A stretch of 64,000 nucleotides of DNA from Janthinobacterium sp. GW456P (GTDB taxonomy: Bacteria; Pseudomonadota; Gammaproteobacteria; Burkholderiales; Burkholderiaceae_D), in the NCBI RefSeq assembly GCF_002127655.1, contig NZ_NEHB01000012.1:1-64000 (forward strand), read 5' to 3'. The translations under genes and the position numbers were made by a program. The notes under the pieces were generated by a model that was given only the letters and a program-made list of their open reading frames with translations, had not been told where the DNA came from and did not search any database. This document shows positions 27,672-36,409 of this stretch, piece after piece (positions within the stretch are counted from its first letter, which is position 1; every line of letters starts with the position of its first letter).

Positions 27672-28328
27672 ATGACATCCTCTCCCGAATCGTTGAATGA
27701 AGCGGGCATCCTCGCCTATAACGACGGCAATTACGCCGAGGCATTCAGGCAATTCGACGCCGCCGCGCGCACCGGCGATCCCGCCGGCCAGCATTTATTG
27801 GCCAGCCTGTATTACCAGGGGCATGGCGTCGAGCAAAATTTGCCGAAGGCGGTGGAATTGTTCACGGCGGCCGCGCAGGCGGGTTTCCCGCCATCGCTGG
27901 CCAATCTGGCCCTGATGTATGCGAGCGGCGACGGCGTCGCGCAAGACGTGGCGCAATCGCTGGTCTATGGGCGCCAGGCGGCCGAGGCGGGCGATGGTCA
28001 GTCGCAATTCAACCTGGCGCAGGCCTACCGCAAGGGTATTGATGTACCGCAAGACTACGCCGAGGCGGCATTCTGGTACAAGCAGGCGGCCGAAGCCGGT
28101 TCCCTGTCGGCGCAGAACGAATACGGCTTGCTGTACGCGCAAGGGCAGGGCGTGGAGCTCGACTACGTGCAGGCGTACGCATGGATCGCCATGCCGGCCG
28201 AGGCGGGCAGCGCGCAATCGATCAAGAACCGCGACCAGTTGCTGGAGATCCTCACGCCGTCACAGCAGCAGGCGGCGCGCGCGCTGGCGGCCGAGTATGC
28301 GGAGCAATACGGCGTCAATCCCCACTGA
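27672..28328 (+). CDS. Sel1-repeat (TPR-like) protein
   Basis: 218 residues made of about five Sel1-type repeats, each with the pattern A-x2-G-x-A-x2-N-L-A-x-Y-x2-G (GQHLLASLYYQGHGVEQNLP, SLANLALMYASGDGVAQD, SQFNLAQAYRKGIDVPQD, SAQNEYGLLYAQGQGVEL). It forms an alpha-solenoid for protein contacts. No signal peptide, so probably cytosolic. ATG 27672 follows AAGGAA. Its 3' end overlaps that of rnz by 14 bp, tail to tail. Confidence 0.9.
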   Translation: MTSSPESLNEAGILAYNDGNYAEAFRQFDAAARTGDPAGQHLLASLYYQGHGVEQNLPKAVELFTAAAQAGFPPSLANLALMYASGDGVAQDVAQSLVYGRQAAEAGDGQSQFNLAQAYRKGIDVPQDYAEAAFWYKQAAEAGSLSAQNEYGLLYAQGQGVELDYVQAYAWIAMPAEAGSAQSIKNRDQLLEILTPSQQQAARALAAEYAEQYGVNPH

Positions 28329-29295
28329 ACGACGATTTCGCCGGCACCTTGGTCAGCACGCCAGCCGCATCGAGTTCATAGCTGTCGAAATCGCGCGCCA
28401 GGAATAGTTCACCCGCGTAGTGCAGCCGCGCCTCCGCTTCCAGTTCGGCCATGCCGTCCGCATTGTGGTAGCGGGCGCTGAAGTGGGTGAGGATCAGGTT
28501 CGGCAAGCGCACCGCTTCGGCGAACTGCGCCACGCGCTGCACCGAGCTGTGCGTGGGGCCAGGGCCCACTTTCTGCAGCATGGCTTCCGTGTAGGTGGCT
28601 TCATGCACGAGCAGTTGCGCGCCGGCACAGGCGCCCGCCAGCAACGACGGCGTGTCGTTGTCGCCGCCGATCACCACCGTGGCGCGTTGCGTTTCCGTCT
28701 GGCGGAAAGCGGCGGCGGTCAAAACAGTGCCATCGTCCAGGACCGCATCCTGGCCCGCCTGCAAGAGGCCCCAGGCCGGGCCGGGCGGCGCGCCGGCAGC
28801 CTGCAAGGCCGCTTTGTCCAGCTTCCATCTGCTCGTTTCCAGCGCAAAACGATAAGCGACGCTCGGTGCGCGGTGCGACAGCGCGTGGCGCGAAACGGTC
28901 AAGCCCGCTTCCTCGTAGACCACTGGCGCGCTGTCCACGTCGATGTGGATCAGCGGATAGGTGAGGAACAGCTCCGTGTGCAGCAGGGTGGCGTCGATCC
29001 ACGCCTTGATGGCGGACGGGGCGATCAGCAGCAAGGGCTTTTTGCGCCCCGTCATCGAGGCGCTGGCCAGCAGGCCCGGCAGCCCGTAGCTGTGGTCGCC
29101 ATGCACGTGGGTGATGCAGATGCCCACCAGGTCGTGTACGGACAAGGGCAGGCGCTGCAGCCGGTGCTGCGTGGCTTCGCCGCAATCGATCATCCACCAG
29201 TCGCGGTTGTGCGTGGTTTGCAGGGCCAGCGACGTGACGTTGCGGTGGCGCGTGGGCACGCCGGAAGACGTGCCGAGAAAAGTCAGTTTGAACAT
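28315..29295 (-). CDS. rnz: Ribonuclease Z / metallo-beta-lactamase fold hydrolase
   Basis: 326 residues. Starts FKLTFLGTSSGVPTRHRNV, the hallmark of RNase Z. Zinc motif HVHGDHSYGLPGLL, second-half motifs LVHEATYT and LILTHFSARY. RNase Z matures tRNA 3' ends lacking CCA; where tRNAs encode CCA (as the tRNA-Ser here does) its main substrates are less clear. ATG 29295 gives the family N-terminus. It follows fdhD by 47 bp on the same strand and may be read from the molybdoenzyme/oxidase operon. Confidence 0.9.
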   Translation of the reverse strand: MFKLTFLGTSSGVPTRHRNVTSLALQTTHNRDWWMIDCGEATQHRLQRLPLSVHDLVGICITHVHGDHSYGLPGLLASASMTGRKKPLLLIAPSAIKAWIDATLLHTELFLTYPLIHIDVDSAPVVYEEAGLTVSRHALSHRAPSVAYRFALETSRWKLDKAALQAAGAPPGPAWGLLQAGQDAVLDDGTVLTAAAFRQTETQRATVVIGGDNDTPSLLAGACAGAQLLVHEATYTEAMLQKVGPGPTHSSVQRVAQFAEAVRLPNLILTHFSARYHNADGMAELEAEARLHYAGELFLARDFDSYELDAAGVLTKVPAKSSFSGD

Positions 29296-29342
29296 GGGCG
29301 CATTATGCGGCAAGCCTGGCCCGCTTGCCAGCGCCGCCGGCT

Positions 29343-30182
29343 TCAATCTGCCGGCGGCGCGTCGCCGGCCGTGTAGTTGACAAATCCGTCGCGGCGGCAA
29401 AAGCTGGCCAGCTGCATGCCGGCCTGGCGCGCGATGCGGATCGCCAGCGCCGTGGGCGCCGAGATGGTGGCGACGAGCCCGATATGCATGCGCGCCGACT
29501 TGCGCACCAGCTCATAGCTGGCGCGGCTCGAGAGGAAGACGAAGCCGTCATGCATGGCGATGCGGTGCAGCGCCAGGTAGCCGATCAGTTTATCGAGGCC
29601 GTTGTGCCGGCCCACATCCTCGAACACTTTTACAATGGCGCCCTCGGCCGTGCACCAGGCGGCCGCATGCACGCCGCCCGTCTTGTGCATCAACTCCTGA
29701 TACGGCAGCAGTTCGCGCGCGGCGCGTCCGAGGATGGCGCTGCTGGCCACCAGCGGCGGCAGCGAACGCGTGATCTTGTCCGGCACCAGGTCCAGCAGGG
29801 CCAGGCTTTCGATGCCGCACACGCCGCAACCGGTGCGCCCGGTCAGCGCGCGGCGGCGGGCCTTGAGCCTGATCAAATCGGGCTGGGCGATGGTCAGCCG
29901 CACTTCCGCGCTGTCCTCGCCGCAGCATACATCGAGGTCGTAGATGTCGCGCACGCTGCCGACGATGCCTTCGGTCAAGGTGAAACCGACGGCGAATTCC
30001 TCGAGGTCGCGCGGCGTGGCCATCATTACGGCGTGGGCGATGCCGTTGTAGACGAGGGCCACCGGGTACTCCTCGGCCACCATGTCGCGGCCTGCCGTGG
30101 CCGCGCCCCCCTGATGGCGCACCATGGGAACTTCCAGGTAACCGTTGCGTTCGATGGTGGTGATGTCGATATCGCATTCCAT
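29343..30182 (-). CDS. fdhD: Formate dehydrogenase accessory sulfurtransferase FdhD
   Basis: 279 residues. It has EYPVALVYNGIAHAVMMATP, then DLEEFAVGFTLTEGIV, the CxxC sulfur-transfer motif in GRTGCGVCGIESL, HKTGGVHAAAWC, and FEDVGRHNGLDKLIGYLAL. FdhD passes sulfur from a cysteine desulfurase to the molybdenum cofactor of formate-dehydrogenase-like enzymes. It is the last gene of a five-gene run headed by a YdeP-type molybdoenzyme, 14 bp behind the bestrophin gene, so that enzyme is the probable client. ATG 30182 matches the family start. Confidence 0.95.
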   Translation of the reverse strand: MECDIDITTIERNGYLEVPMVRHQGGAATAGRDMVAEEYPVALVYNGIAHAVMMATPRDLEEFAVGFTLTEGIVGSVRDIYDLDVCCGEDSAEVRLTIAQPDLIRLKARRRALTGRTGCGVCGIESLALLDLVPDKITRSLPPLVASSAILGRAARELLPYQELMHKTGGVHAAAWCTAEGAIVKVFEDVGRHNGLDKLIGYLALHRIAMHDGFVFLSSRASYELVRKSARMHIGLVATISAPTALAIRIARQAGMQLASFCRRDGFVNYTAGDAPPAD

Positions 30183-30196
30183 GATTTTTCCTCCGG

Positions 30197-31117
30197 TTAA
30201 TCGATCTGATAGCGCGGGCAGGGCCGGATCGAGGGCGGCAGCGGCTCGCCGTTCAATTCCAGCAGCGAGCGTTCCGTTTCGCGCGTCATGGCGTTCAGGG
30301 CCAGGCAGTTGGGGGCCGGGCCGAACGGTTCGGCGATCTGCTGCGCGATGGCTTCCAGCGCGAACAGGGTGTAGGCGACGAAGACGGAAATGAGTGGCGT
30401 GGCCACGCCGATGGCGTCCACCAGGCCCAGCGGCAGTAAAAAACAGTACATATAGACGGTGCGGTGCACCAGCACGCCGTACGGATACGGGATCGGCGTG
30501 TTCTTGATGCGCTCGCAGCCGGCCACGGTGGCGGCCAGGTCGTTGAGCTGCGTGTCTAGCATCCACAGCAACTGCATCTGGCCCGGCTGGCGCTGCACGG
30601 CCTCGTACAGCATGGCGCGCACCGCGTGCAGCACGGCGACGGGCTTGAAGTTGACGCCCTGCAAGCGCTGCATGTCGCCGGCCGGCAGGTAGCGCGCCAG
30701 GTCTTCTTGCGGGTCCGTCTGGCGCAGCTGGTGCTTGAGCGCGTAGACGAAGGCGATCAGGCGGCGCAGCAGCAACTCGCGGTCCAGGCCGCTCGTTTCC
30801 TGCGGCAGATACGTGAGCGCCTGCGAAGCCACGGCCCGCGCGGCGATCAGCAATTGCCCCCAGATATGCCGCGCCTCGACGAAGCGGGCATAGCTGGCGT
30901 TGTTGCGAAAGCCGAGAAAGATCGCCAGGCTGATGCCGACCATGGGAAACGGCGCTGTATCGAGCGGAATCTTGACGCCGAAGATGCGGCCGTCCGTCAG
31001 CAGGGCCAGCGAACTGACGACCAGCATCAGCAGCAATTGCGGAATGATGGCTTGCAGTACCGAGCCGTCCCAGACGAACAGCATGCGGAACCAGTTGGTG
31101 GTAGGCCGAATGATCAT
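30197..31117 (-). CDS. Bestrophin-family membrane protein (UPF0187)
   Basis: 306 residues. N-terminal RPTTNWFRMLFVWDGSVL, then PFPMVGISLAIFLGFRNNAS, YARFVEARHIWGQLL, and late PYGVLVHRTVYMYCF, all typical of bacterial bestrophins: pentameric ion channels of the inner membrane. It begins 12 bp after cydB and ends 14 bp before fdhD, so it is embedded in a respiratory operon. Its ion (chloride in eukaryotes, cations in a studied bacterial homologue) cannot be predicted. A role in balancing charge during cytochrome bd turnover is speculation. Confidence 0.9.
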   Translation of the reverse strand: MIIRPTTNWFRMLFVWDGSVLQAIIPQLLLMLVVSSLALLTDGRIFGVKIPLDTAPFPMVGISLAIFLGFRNNASYARFVEARHIWGQLLIAARAVASQALTYLPQETSGLDRELLLRRLIAFVYALKHQLRQTDPQEDLARYLPAGDMQRLQGVNFKPVAVLHAVRAMLYEAVQRQPGQMQLLWMLDTQLNDLAATVAGCERIKNTPIPYPYGVLVHRTVYMYCFLLPLGLVDAIGVATPLISVFVAYTLFALEAIAQQIAEPFGPAPNCLALNAMTRETERSLLELNGEPLPPSIRPCPRYQID

Positions 31118-31129
31118 ATTGAATGTCGC

Positions 31130-32110
31130 TTAATGCTTGCAGGGCACGACTTTGCCCTTGAAGACGTAGTACTGGAACAGGTTGTAGCCGATCATGATCG
31201 GCAGCATGGAGCCCATGCCGATCAGCATGAAGATCAACGTCGGCTCATCGGACGCGGCCGCCGCGATGCTCAGCTTGCCCGGCACGAGGTCGGGGAAGAA
31301 GCTGATGGCCAGACCCGCGAACGAGGCCAGGAACAGCACGATGGCGCCGCGGAACGGGCCGCGCACGCCGTTTACGTGCACGGCCCACAGGATGTAAATA
31401 AACGCGCTGGCGGCGACGGCGGCCAGGGCCAGCAGCACGCCGAACACGCCCGGCTGCGCCCAGCGGGCGTGGCCGATGGCGCTGAAGACCATGGTGCCGG
31501 CCGACAGCACGATGGCGGCGGCGACCGTCGCCAGCACGCTGGCCGTCGCATAGCGGCGCGCCGCCGCTTCCAGCTGGCCGCCCGTCTTCTTGATCAGGTA
31601 AGTGCTGCCCAGCAGGCAATAGCCGGCCACCACGCCCAGCGCCGTGCAGGCCGTGAAAGTTCCGCTCAGCCAGCCCGGCTGCAAGCCCGTGATGACCTCG
31701 CCCAGTACCACGCCCTGCGCCACGGCGGCCAAGAGGCTGCCCACGCCGAAGATCAGGTCCCACAGGCGCTTGTTGCCGGCCGCATGGCGGAACTCGATCG
31801 AGGCGCCGCGCATGATCAGGCTGGCGATCAGCAGCATGATGGGAAGGTACAGCCCTTCCAGCAAGGTGGCGTAGGCGCTGGGAAAAGCGCCGAACAGGGC
31901 GCCGCCCACCACCACCAGCCAGGTTTCATTGGCGTCCCACACGTGGGCGATCGATTGAAAGATCAGATTGCGTTCCTGCTCGCGGCGCGTGAACAGGCTG
32001 AGGATGCCCACGCCCAGGTCGAAGCCGTCCGTGACCACGTAAAACACCAGCATCAGGCCGATCAGGCCGAACCAGGCGTTGCCCAGCATGGCATGCGAAT
32101 TCATATCCAT
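31130..32110 (-). CDS. cydB: Cytochrome bd ubiquinol oxidase subunit II
   Basis: 326 residues with about eight membrane helices. Conserved ADGFDLG-like stretch VTDGFDLGVGILSLF, WDANETWLVVVGGALFGAFP, YLPIMLLIASLIMRGASIEF. It pairs with CydA to form the oxygen-reducing quinol oxidase of the inner membrane. It is 39 bp behind cydA. No small CydX gene follows; the next gene is the bestrophin 12 bp on. Its close similarity in plan to cyanide-insensitive CioB proteins fits the short CydA. Confidence 0.95.
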   Translation of the reverse strand: MDMNSHAMLGNAWFGLIGLMLVFYVVTDGFDLGVGILSLFTRREQERNLIFQSIAHVWDANETWLVVVGGALFGAFPSAYATLLEGLYLPIMLLIASLIMRGASIEFRHAAGNKRLWDLIFGVGSLLAAVAQGVVLGEVITGLQPGWLSGTFTACTALGVVAGYCLLGSTYLIKKTGGQLEAAARRYATASVLATVAAAIVLSAGTMVFSAIGHARWAQPGVFGVLLALAAVAASAFIYILWAVHVNGVRGPFRGAIVLFLASFAGLAISFFPDLVPGKLSIAAAASDEPTLIFMLIGMGSMLPIMIGYNLFQYYVFKGKVVPCKH

Positions 32111-32149
32111 TTCATACTCCTCATACTCCTTGATTGATGGGGGCGCATT

Positions 32150-33529
32150 TCAATACCCCACGGCATGGGCGGCATCGGGCAGGGGCAGCGCCAGGTCCGG
32201 GCCCTGTTGCAGCCATTTCCTGGCGAACACGAAGAAGGTGAGGAACAGCACGATGTAAAACACGAGGAACATCAGCATGCTGCCGGCCACGGCATGGGCC
32301 GCCACGTCGGAGACGGCGTCGCGCGTGCGCAGCAAGCCATACACGACCCACGGCTGGCGTCCCACTTCGCGCACGATCCAGCCGCACTCGACGGCGATAT
32401 ACGGCAGCGGTATCGTCAGCACCCAGGCCAGCAGCAGCTTGCGTTGGCGCACGAATTCCTGCACCCGTCCTCCCATCTTGCGCCAGGCCACGAAGGTCCA
32501 GAACGCCAGCAGCACGAACCACATGCCGATGCCGGCCATGGCACGGAAGGCGTAGTACAGCAGCGGCAGCATGGGCGGCTGGTCTGCGCGGGCGATGTCG
32601 GCCAGGCCCGTGATCTTGCCCGTGGCGCTATGCGTGGCGATCACGCTGAGCATGCCCGGCACTTCCAGCGACCAGTCGTTCTTTTGCTCCGCCTGGTTGG
32701 GCCAGGCCAGCAGGGACCAGGCCGCACCCTCGCCATCGCGGTTCGTGTGCCAGTGGCCTTCGATGGCCGCGCCCTTGGCGGGCTGGGTCTTGAAGACGTC
32801 GACGCCGCTCGAATCGCCGAGCCACACCTGCAGCGGTGCGATCACCAGCAGCAGCGTCAAGGCCAGCTTGAAGGAGCGGGCGAAGAAGGCCGGTTCGCGG
32901 CGCTTGAACATATACCAGGCGGAAATGCCGGCGATGACGATCAAGCCCGTTTCCACGGCGGCCACCCACATATGGCCCACGGCCCAGGCCATGTCGGGAT
33001 TGAAGATGGCGGCCACGTAATCGGTGACGATGATCTTGCCGTCGACCACGCGCACGCCGGCCGGCGTCTGCATCCAGGAATTGGCGACCATGATCCAGAA
33101 CGAGGAAATGCTGGAACCGAGCGCCACCATGCCGGTGGCAAACAGGTGCACACTCTTCGGTACGCGGCCCCAGCCGAACATCATGACGCCGATGAAGCCC
33201 GCTTCCAGCATGAAGGCCATGGCACCCTCGAAACCGAGGATGTTGCCGATGAACTGGCCCGAATGGTGCGAGAACGGCGCCCAGTTGGTGCCGAACTGGA
33301 ATTCCAGGGGAATCCCGCTGACGACGCCGACGGCAAAATTCAGCACCAGCAGCTTGCTCCAGAAGCGCGCGTGGCGGTAGTAGACGGGGTCGCTCGTGCG
33401 CAGCCACAGCGCCTCGACAACGAACAGGAACAGCGACAGGCTGATCGTCAATATGGGCCACAGGATGTGGAAGATGGCCGTCATCGCAAATTGCGCGCGC
33501 GACAGGTCCAGGGTATCGAAACCGAACAT
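32150..33529 (-). CDS. cydA: Cytochrome bd ubiquinol oxidase subunit I (short Q-loop, CioA type)
   Basis: 459 residues, clearly shorter than E. coli CydA (522), with the periplasmic quinol loop reduced as in the CIO/short-loop class. Heme-ligand region FHILWPILTISLSLFLFV near the N-terminus, FVVEALWLRT, GRVPKSVHLFATGMVALG, and the conserved GWIVREVGRQPWVVYGLLR. It reduces oxygen with high affinity or cyanide tolerance, using quinol. It sits 10 bp after the YdeP-type gene, so electrons released by that enzyme could in principle reach it through quinones (inference). Confidence 0.95.
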   Translation of the reverse strand: MFGFDTLDLSRAQFAMTAIFHILWPILTISLSLFLFVVEALWLRTSDPVYYRHARFWSKLLVLNFAVGVVSGIPLEFQFGTNWAPFSHHSGQFIGNILGFEGAMAFMLEAGFIGVMMFGWGRVPKSVHLFATGMVALGSSISSFWIMVANSWMQTPAGVRVVDGKIIVTDYVAAIFNPDMAWAVGHMWVAAVETGLIVIAGISAWYMFKRREPAFFARSFKLALTLLLVIAPLQVWLGDSSGVDVFKTQPAKGAAIEGHWHTNRDGEGAAWSLLAWPNQAEQKNDWSLEVPGMLSVIATHSATGKITGLADIARADQPPMLPLLYYAFRAMAGIGMWFVLLAFWTFVAWRKMGGRVQEFVRQRKLLLAWVLTIPLPYIAVECGWIVREVGRQPWVVYGLLRTRDAVSDVAAHAVAGSMLMFLVFYIVLFLTFFVFARKWLQQGPDLALPLPDAAHAVGY

Positions 33530-33539
33530 GGCGTGCTCC

Positions 33540-35855
33540 TTACTGCGCGATGGCGGCCGACGGCGCCAGCAGCACGGGGATGGATTTGAAGGTCGGCGTG
33601 CGCGAACCGTGGCCCACGCTGTCGAGCGGCACCAGCGGATTGGTTTCCGGGTAGTAGGCGCCGATGCAGCCGCGCGGAATGTCGTACTCGACCAGCAGGA
33701 AGCGGTCGGCGCGGCGTGCTATGCCGTCATGCCACACGCCGATCAGGTCGACCCAGTCGCCGGCCGCAAAACCCAGCATGGCCAGGTCGTCCTTGTTGAT
33801 GAAGACGACGCGGCGCTGGCCGAACACGCCGCGGTAGCGGTCGTCCATGGCGTAGATCGTCGTGTTGTACTGGTCGTGCGAACGCGTGGTCATCAGCACC
33901 ATCAGGCGCTCGCCATATTGCTGGCGCGCACGATGGATGGGCGTGTCGCGCTCGACGGCGTTGACGAGGAATTGCGCCTTGCCGCTGTCCGTCTCCCACA
34001 CGCGTTCGCGCGAAGCGATTTCCAGGTGGAAGCCACCCGGCTTGGCCACGCGCAAGTTGTAGTCGAAGAAGTCGTCGAAGACTTGCTCGATGGCGTCGCG
34101 CAGCAGCGCATAGCTGCCGGCATAGCGCAGCCAGTCGATCTTGTCGCTGCCTAGGGTCGTTTGCGCCATGCCGGCCACGATGGCGATTTCCGAGCGCAGA
34201 TTGGGCGAGGCGGGCTGGTTCATGCCGAACGAGATGTGCACCATGCTCATGGAGTCCTCGACCGTGACACCTTGCGCCACGCCTTGCTGCACGTCGATTT
34301 CCGTGCGGCCCAAAGTCGGCAGGATCAGCGCATCCTTGCCGTGCACCAGATGGCTGCGGTTGAGCTTGGTGGCGATGTGGACCGTCAGGTCGCACGAGCG
34401 GAGCGCCTCCCAGGTGCGCGGCGTGTCCGGCGTGGCCATCGAGAAATTGCCACCCAGGGCGACAAACACTTTCACTTTTTTCTCCAGCATGGCGGCGATG
34501 GTGCCGACGGCGTCGTAGCCGTGATGGCGCGGCGGCTCGAAGTTGAACACCAGGCCCAGGCGGTCGAGGAATTCCTTGGTCGGCTGTTCCTCGATGCCCA
34601 TGGTGCGGTCGCCCTGCACGTTCGAGTGGCCACGCACGGGGCACAGGCCCGCGCCGCGCTTGCCGATATTGCCTCGCATCATCATCAAGTTCGACAGGAT
34701 TTGCACGGTGGCCAGCGAATTCTTGTGCTGCGTCACACCCATGCCCCAGGTGGCGATGACGGCCTTGCCTTTGACGTAAATCTGCGTGAGTTCCTCGATC
34801 TTGTCGCGCGCCACGCCCGATTCGGCCAGCAGCAAGTCCCAGCTTTCCGCGCGCAGGTCGGCCGCGAAGGCGTCGAAGCCGCTCGTGTGTTCGGCGATGA
34901 AAGCGCAGTCGAGCACGCGCTCCTGGCCGTGGGCGACGGCCTCGTCATCGAGTTCGACGACGCGCTTGGCCATGGCCTTGATCAGCGCGAAATCGCCGCC
35001 CAGGGTGGGGCAGATGAACAGCGAGCAAATGTTCGTGCTGCCGCCCGTCAGCATTTCCAGCGGATGCTGGGGGCTGGTGAAGCGCTCCAGGCCCCGTTCA
35101 TGCAGGGGGTTGATGGAGACGATGGTGGCGCCACGGCGCGACGCTTCGCGCAATTCGCCCAGCATGCGCGGGTGGTTGGTGGCCGGGTTCTGGCCGAACA
35201 GCAGCAGGGTATCCGCATGCTCGAAGTCGTCGAGCAGCACCGTGCCCTTGCCGATGCCGACCGTTTCCGGCAAGCCGCGGCTCGTCGCTTCGTGGCACAG
35301 GTTGGAACAGTCGGGGAAGTTGTTGGTGCCGTAGGCGCGCACGAACAGCTGGTACAAAAAGGCCGCCTCGTTGCTGGCGCGGCCGGACGTGTAGAAGGCG
35401 GCCTGGTCCGGGTCGTCGAGCGCATGCAGGTGCCGCGCCACGAGGGCGAACGCATCGTCCCAGGCTATCGCCTGGTATTTGTCGCTGGCCGCGTCGTACA
35501 CCATGGGGTCCGTCAGGCGGCCATGTTGCTCCAGATCATAGTCTGACTGTTCCATCAATGCCGTGACCGTGCGCTCCTGGAAAAACTCGGGGCGCACGCG
35601 CTTGCTCGTCGATTCGGCCGCCACGGCCTTGACGCCGTTTTCGCAGAATTCGAACGTCGACGCGTGTTCGCGGTCGGGCCAGGCGCAGCCGGGACAGTCG
35701 AAGCCGTCGGGCTGGTTTTGCTCGAACAGCGAGCGGTAATTGCCCGCGCTGACTTTTTCCTTGAACAGATTGATGGCCACGTACTTGAGGGCACCCCAGC
35801 CGGCCGCGGCATGGGTGTAGGGCGCGATGCGCGCGTCGGACTTTGGCTTGCTCAT
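33540..35855 (-). CDS. FdhF/YdeP family molybdopterin oxidoreductase
   Basis: 771 residues, the YdeP branch of formate-dehydrogenase-like enzymes. N-terminal cysteine cluster in DCPGCAWPD plus EFCENGVKAVA, cofactor-binding DCSNLCHEATSRGLPETVG, LLFGQNPATNHPRM, MMMRGNIGKRGAGLCPVRGH, and a C-terminal molybdopterin-dinucleotide domain (TTRSHDQYNTTIYAMDDRYR). YdeP is linked to acid resistance in E. coli, but the reaction of the family is not firmly known. ATG 35855 gives the family start MSKPKSDARIAPYTHAA. It heads the operon with cydA, cydB, bestrophin and fdhD. Confidence 0.92.
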   Translation of the reverse strand: MSKPKSDARIAPYTHAAAGWGALKYVAINLFKEKVSAGNYRSLFEQNQPDGFDCPGCAWPDREHASTFEFCENGVKAVAAESTSKRVRPEFFQERTVTALMEQSDYDLEQHGRLTDPMVYDAASDKYQAIAWDDAFALVARHLHALDDPDQAAFYTSGRASNEAAFLYQLFVRAYGTNNFPDCSNLCHEATSRGLPETVGIGKGTVLLDDFEHADTLLLFGQNPATNHPRMLGELREASRRGATIVSINPLHERGLERFTSPQHPLEMLTGGSTNICSLFICPTLGGDFALIKAMAKRVVELDDEAVAHGQERVLDCAFIAEHTSGFDAFAADLRAESWDLLLAESGVARDKIEELTQIYVKGKAVIATWGMGVTQHKNSLATVQILSNLMMMRGNIGKRGAGLCPVRGHSNVQGDRTMGIEEQPTKEFLDRLGLVFNFEPPRHHGYDAVGTIAAMLEKKVKVFVALGGNFSMATPDTPRTWEALRSCDLTVHIATKLNRSHLVHGKDALILPTLGRTEIDVQQGVAQGVTVEDSMSMVHISFGMNQPASPNLRSEIAIVAGMAQTTLGSDKIDWLRYAGSYALLRDAIEQVFDDFFDYNLRVAKPGGFHLEIASRERVWETDSGKAQFLVNAVERDTPIHRARQQYGERLMVLMTTRSHDQYNTTIYAMDDRYRGVFGQRRVVFINKDDLAMLGFAAGDWVDLIGVWHDGIARRADRFLLVEYDIPRGCIGAYYPETNPLVPLDSVGHGSRTPTFKSIPVLLAPSAAIAQ

Positions 35856-35943
35856 GATGACTCTCCTGGTGATATGCGATGGGACAATCACATGGTAGGG
35901 GCGGCGGACCGCCCTGTAGGCGCACAGTTCCGGACAAAAAAAC

Positions 35944-35952
35944 AGAGTACAG
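35944..35952. promoter_or_regulatory. AGAGTACAG motif in the YdeP/regulator divergent promoter
   Basis: AGAGTACAG is the reverse complement of CTGTACTCT found upstream of moaA (36314-36322). It lies in the 165-bp space between the two divergent genes. Candidate operator for a regulator shared by both sides. Confidence 0.35.
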
Positions 35953-36020
35953 ATGGCACGATGACGATGCCGGTCGCGCCGGCGCCGGCCCTGATTTATG
36001 ATGTGGGCAAGGAGAAAAAC

Positions 36021-36305
36021 ATGCATACGGAAGACAAGGAAGACGGCGTCGACGCGGCACTGATAGCGCTGCTGGCGCTGCTGTGGCAAGCGCGCCAGGA
36101 AGCGCCCGATAAGCCGTGGTCGCTGGCCAAGCTGGCCAAGCGGGCAGGGGTACAGATGAGCACCTTGCTGCGCCAGCTCAATGCGCTGTCCAGCGCGAAA
36201 CTGGTGAGCGTGACGACGGCGGAGAGCGGCGGCGGCAGTGCGCTGCTTAGCGCTGCGGGTGCCGAGCTGTGCGCCAGCGTGTTCGCGCCGCCGCCAGCAG
36301 GGTAA
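36021..36305 (+). CDS. Small winged-helix regulator-like protein
   Basis: 94 residues. The central part WSLAKLAKRAGVQMSTLLRQ then LNALSSAKLVSVTTAE reads as a winged-helix DNA-binding domain (helix, recognition helix, wing). No ligand domain. ATG 36021 follows AAGGAG 6 bp upstream. Divergent from the YdeP-type operon and 104 bp upstream of moaA on the same strand. It is therefore a good candidate for local control of both; similar small ArsR/MarR-like proteins often sit beside YdeP-type genes (from memory). No family name can be given with certainty. Confidence 0.7.
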   Translation: MHTEDKEDGVDAALIALLALLWQARQEAPDKPWSLAKLAKRAGVQMSTLLRQLNALSSAKLVSVTTAESGGGSALLSAAGAELCASVFAPPPAG

Positions 36306-36313
36306 CGCCGAAT

Positions 36314-36348
36314 CTGTACTCTATCGGCTGGCGCCGGACTGTACCTCT
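36314..36348 (+). promoter_or_regulatory. Paired CTGTAC motifs upstream of moaA
   Basis: CTGTACTCT (36314-36322) and CTGTACCTCT (36339-36348), 25 bp start to start. The first is the inverse of the motif in the YdeP promoter region at 35944-35952. Confidence 0.35.
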
Positions 36349-36409
36349 TGGCCTGTCCCCTTTCGCCCTATGCTGGACACTGACGAATGCACATCAAGGG
36401 GGAAGCACA

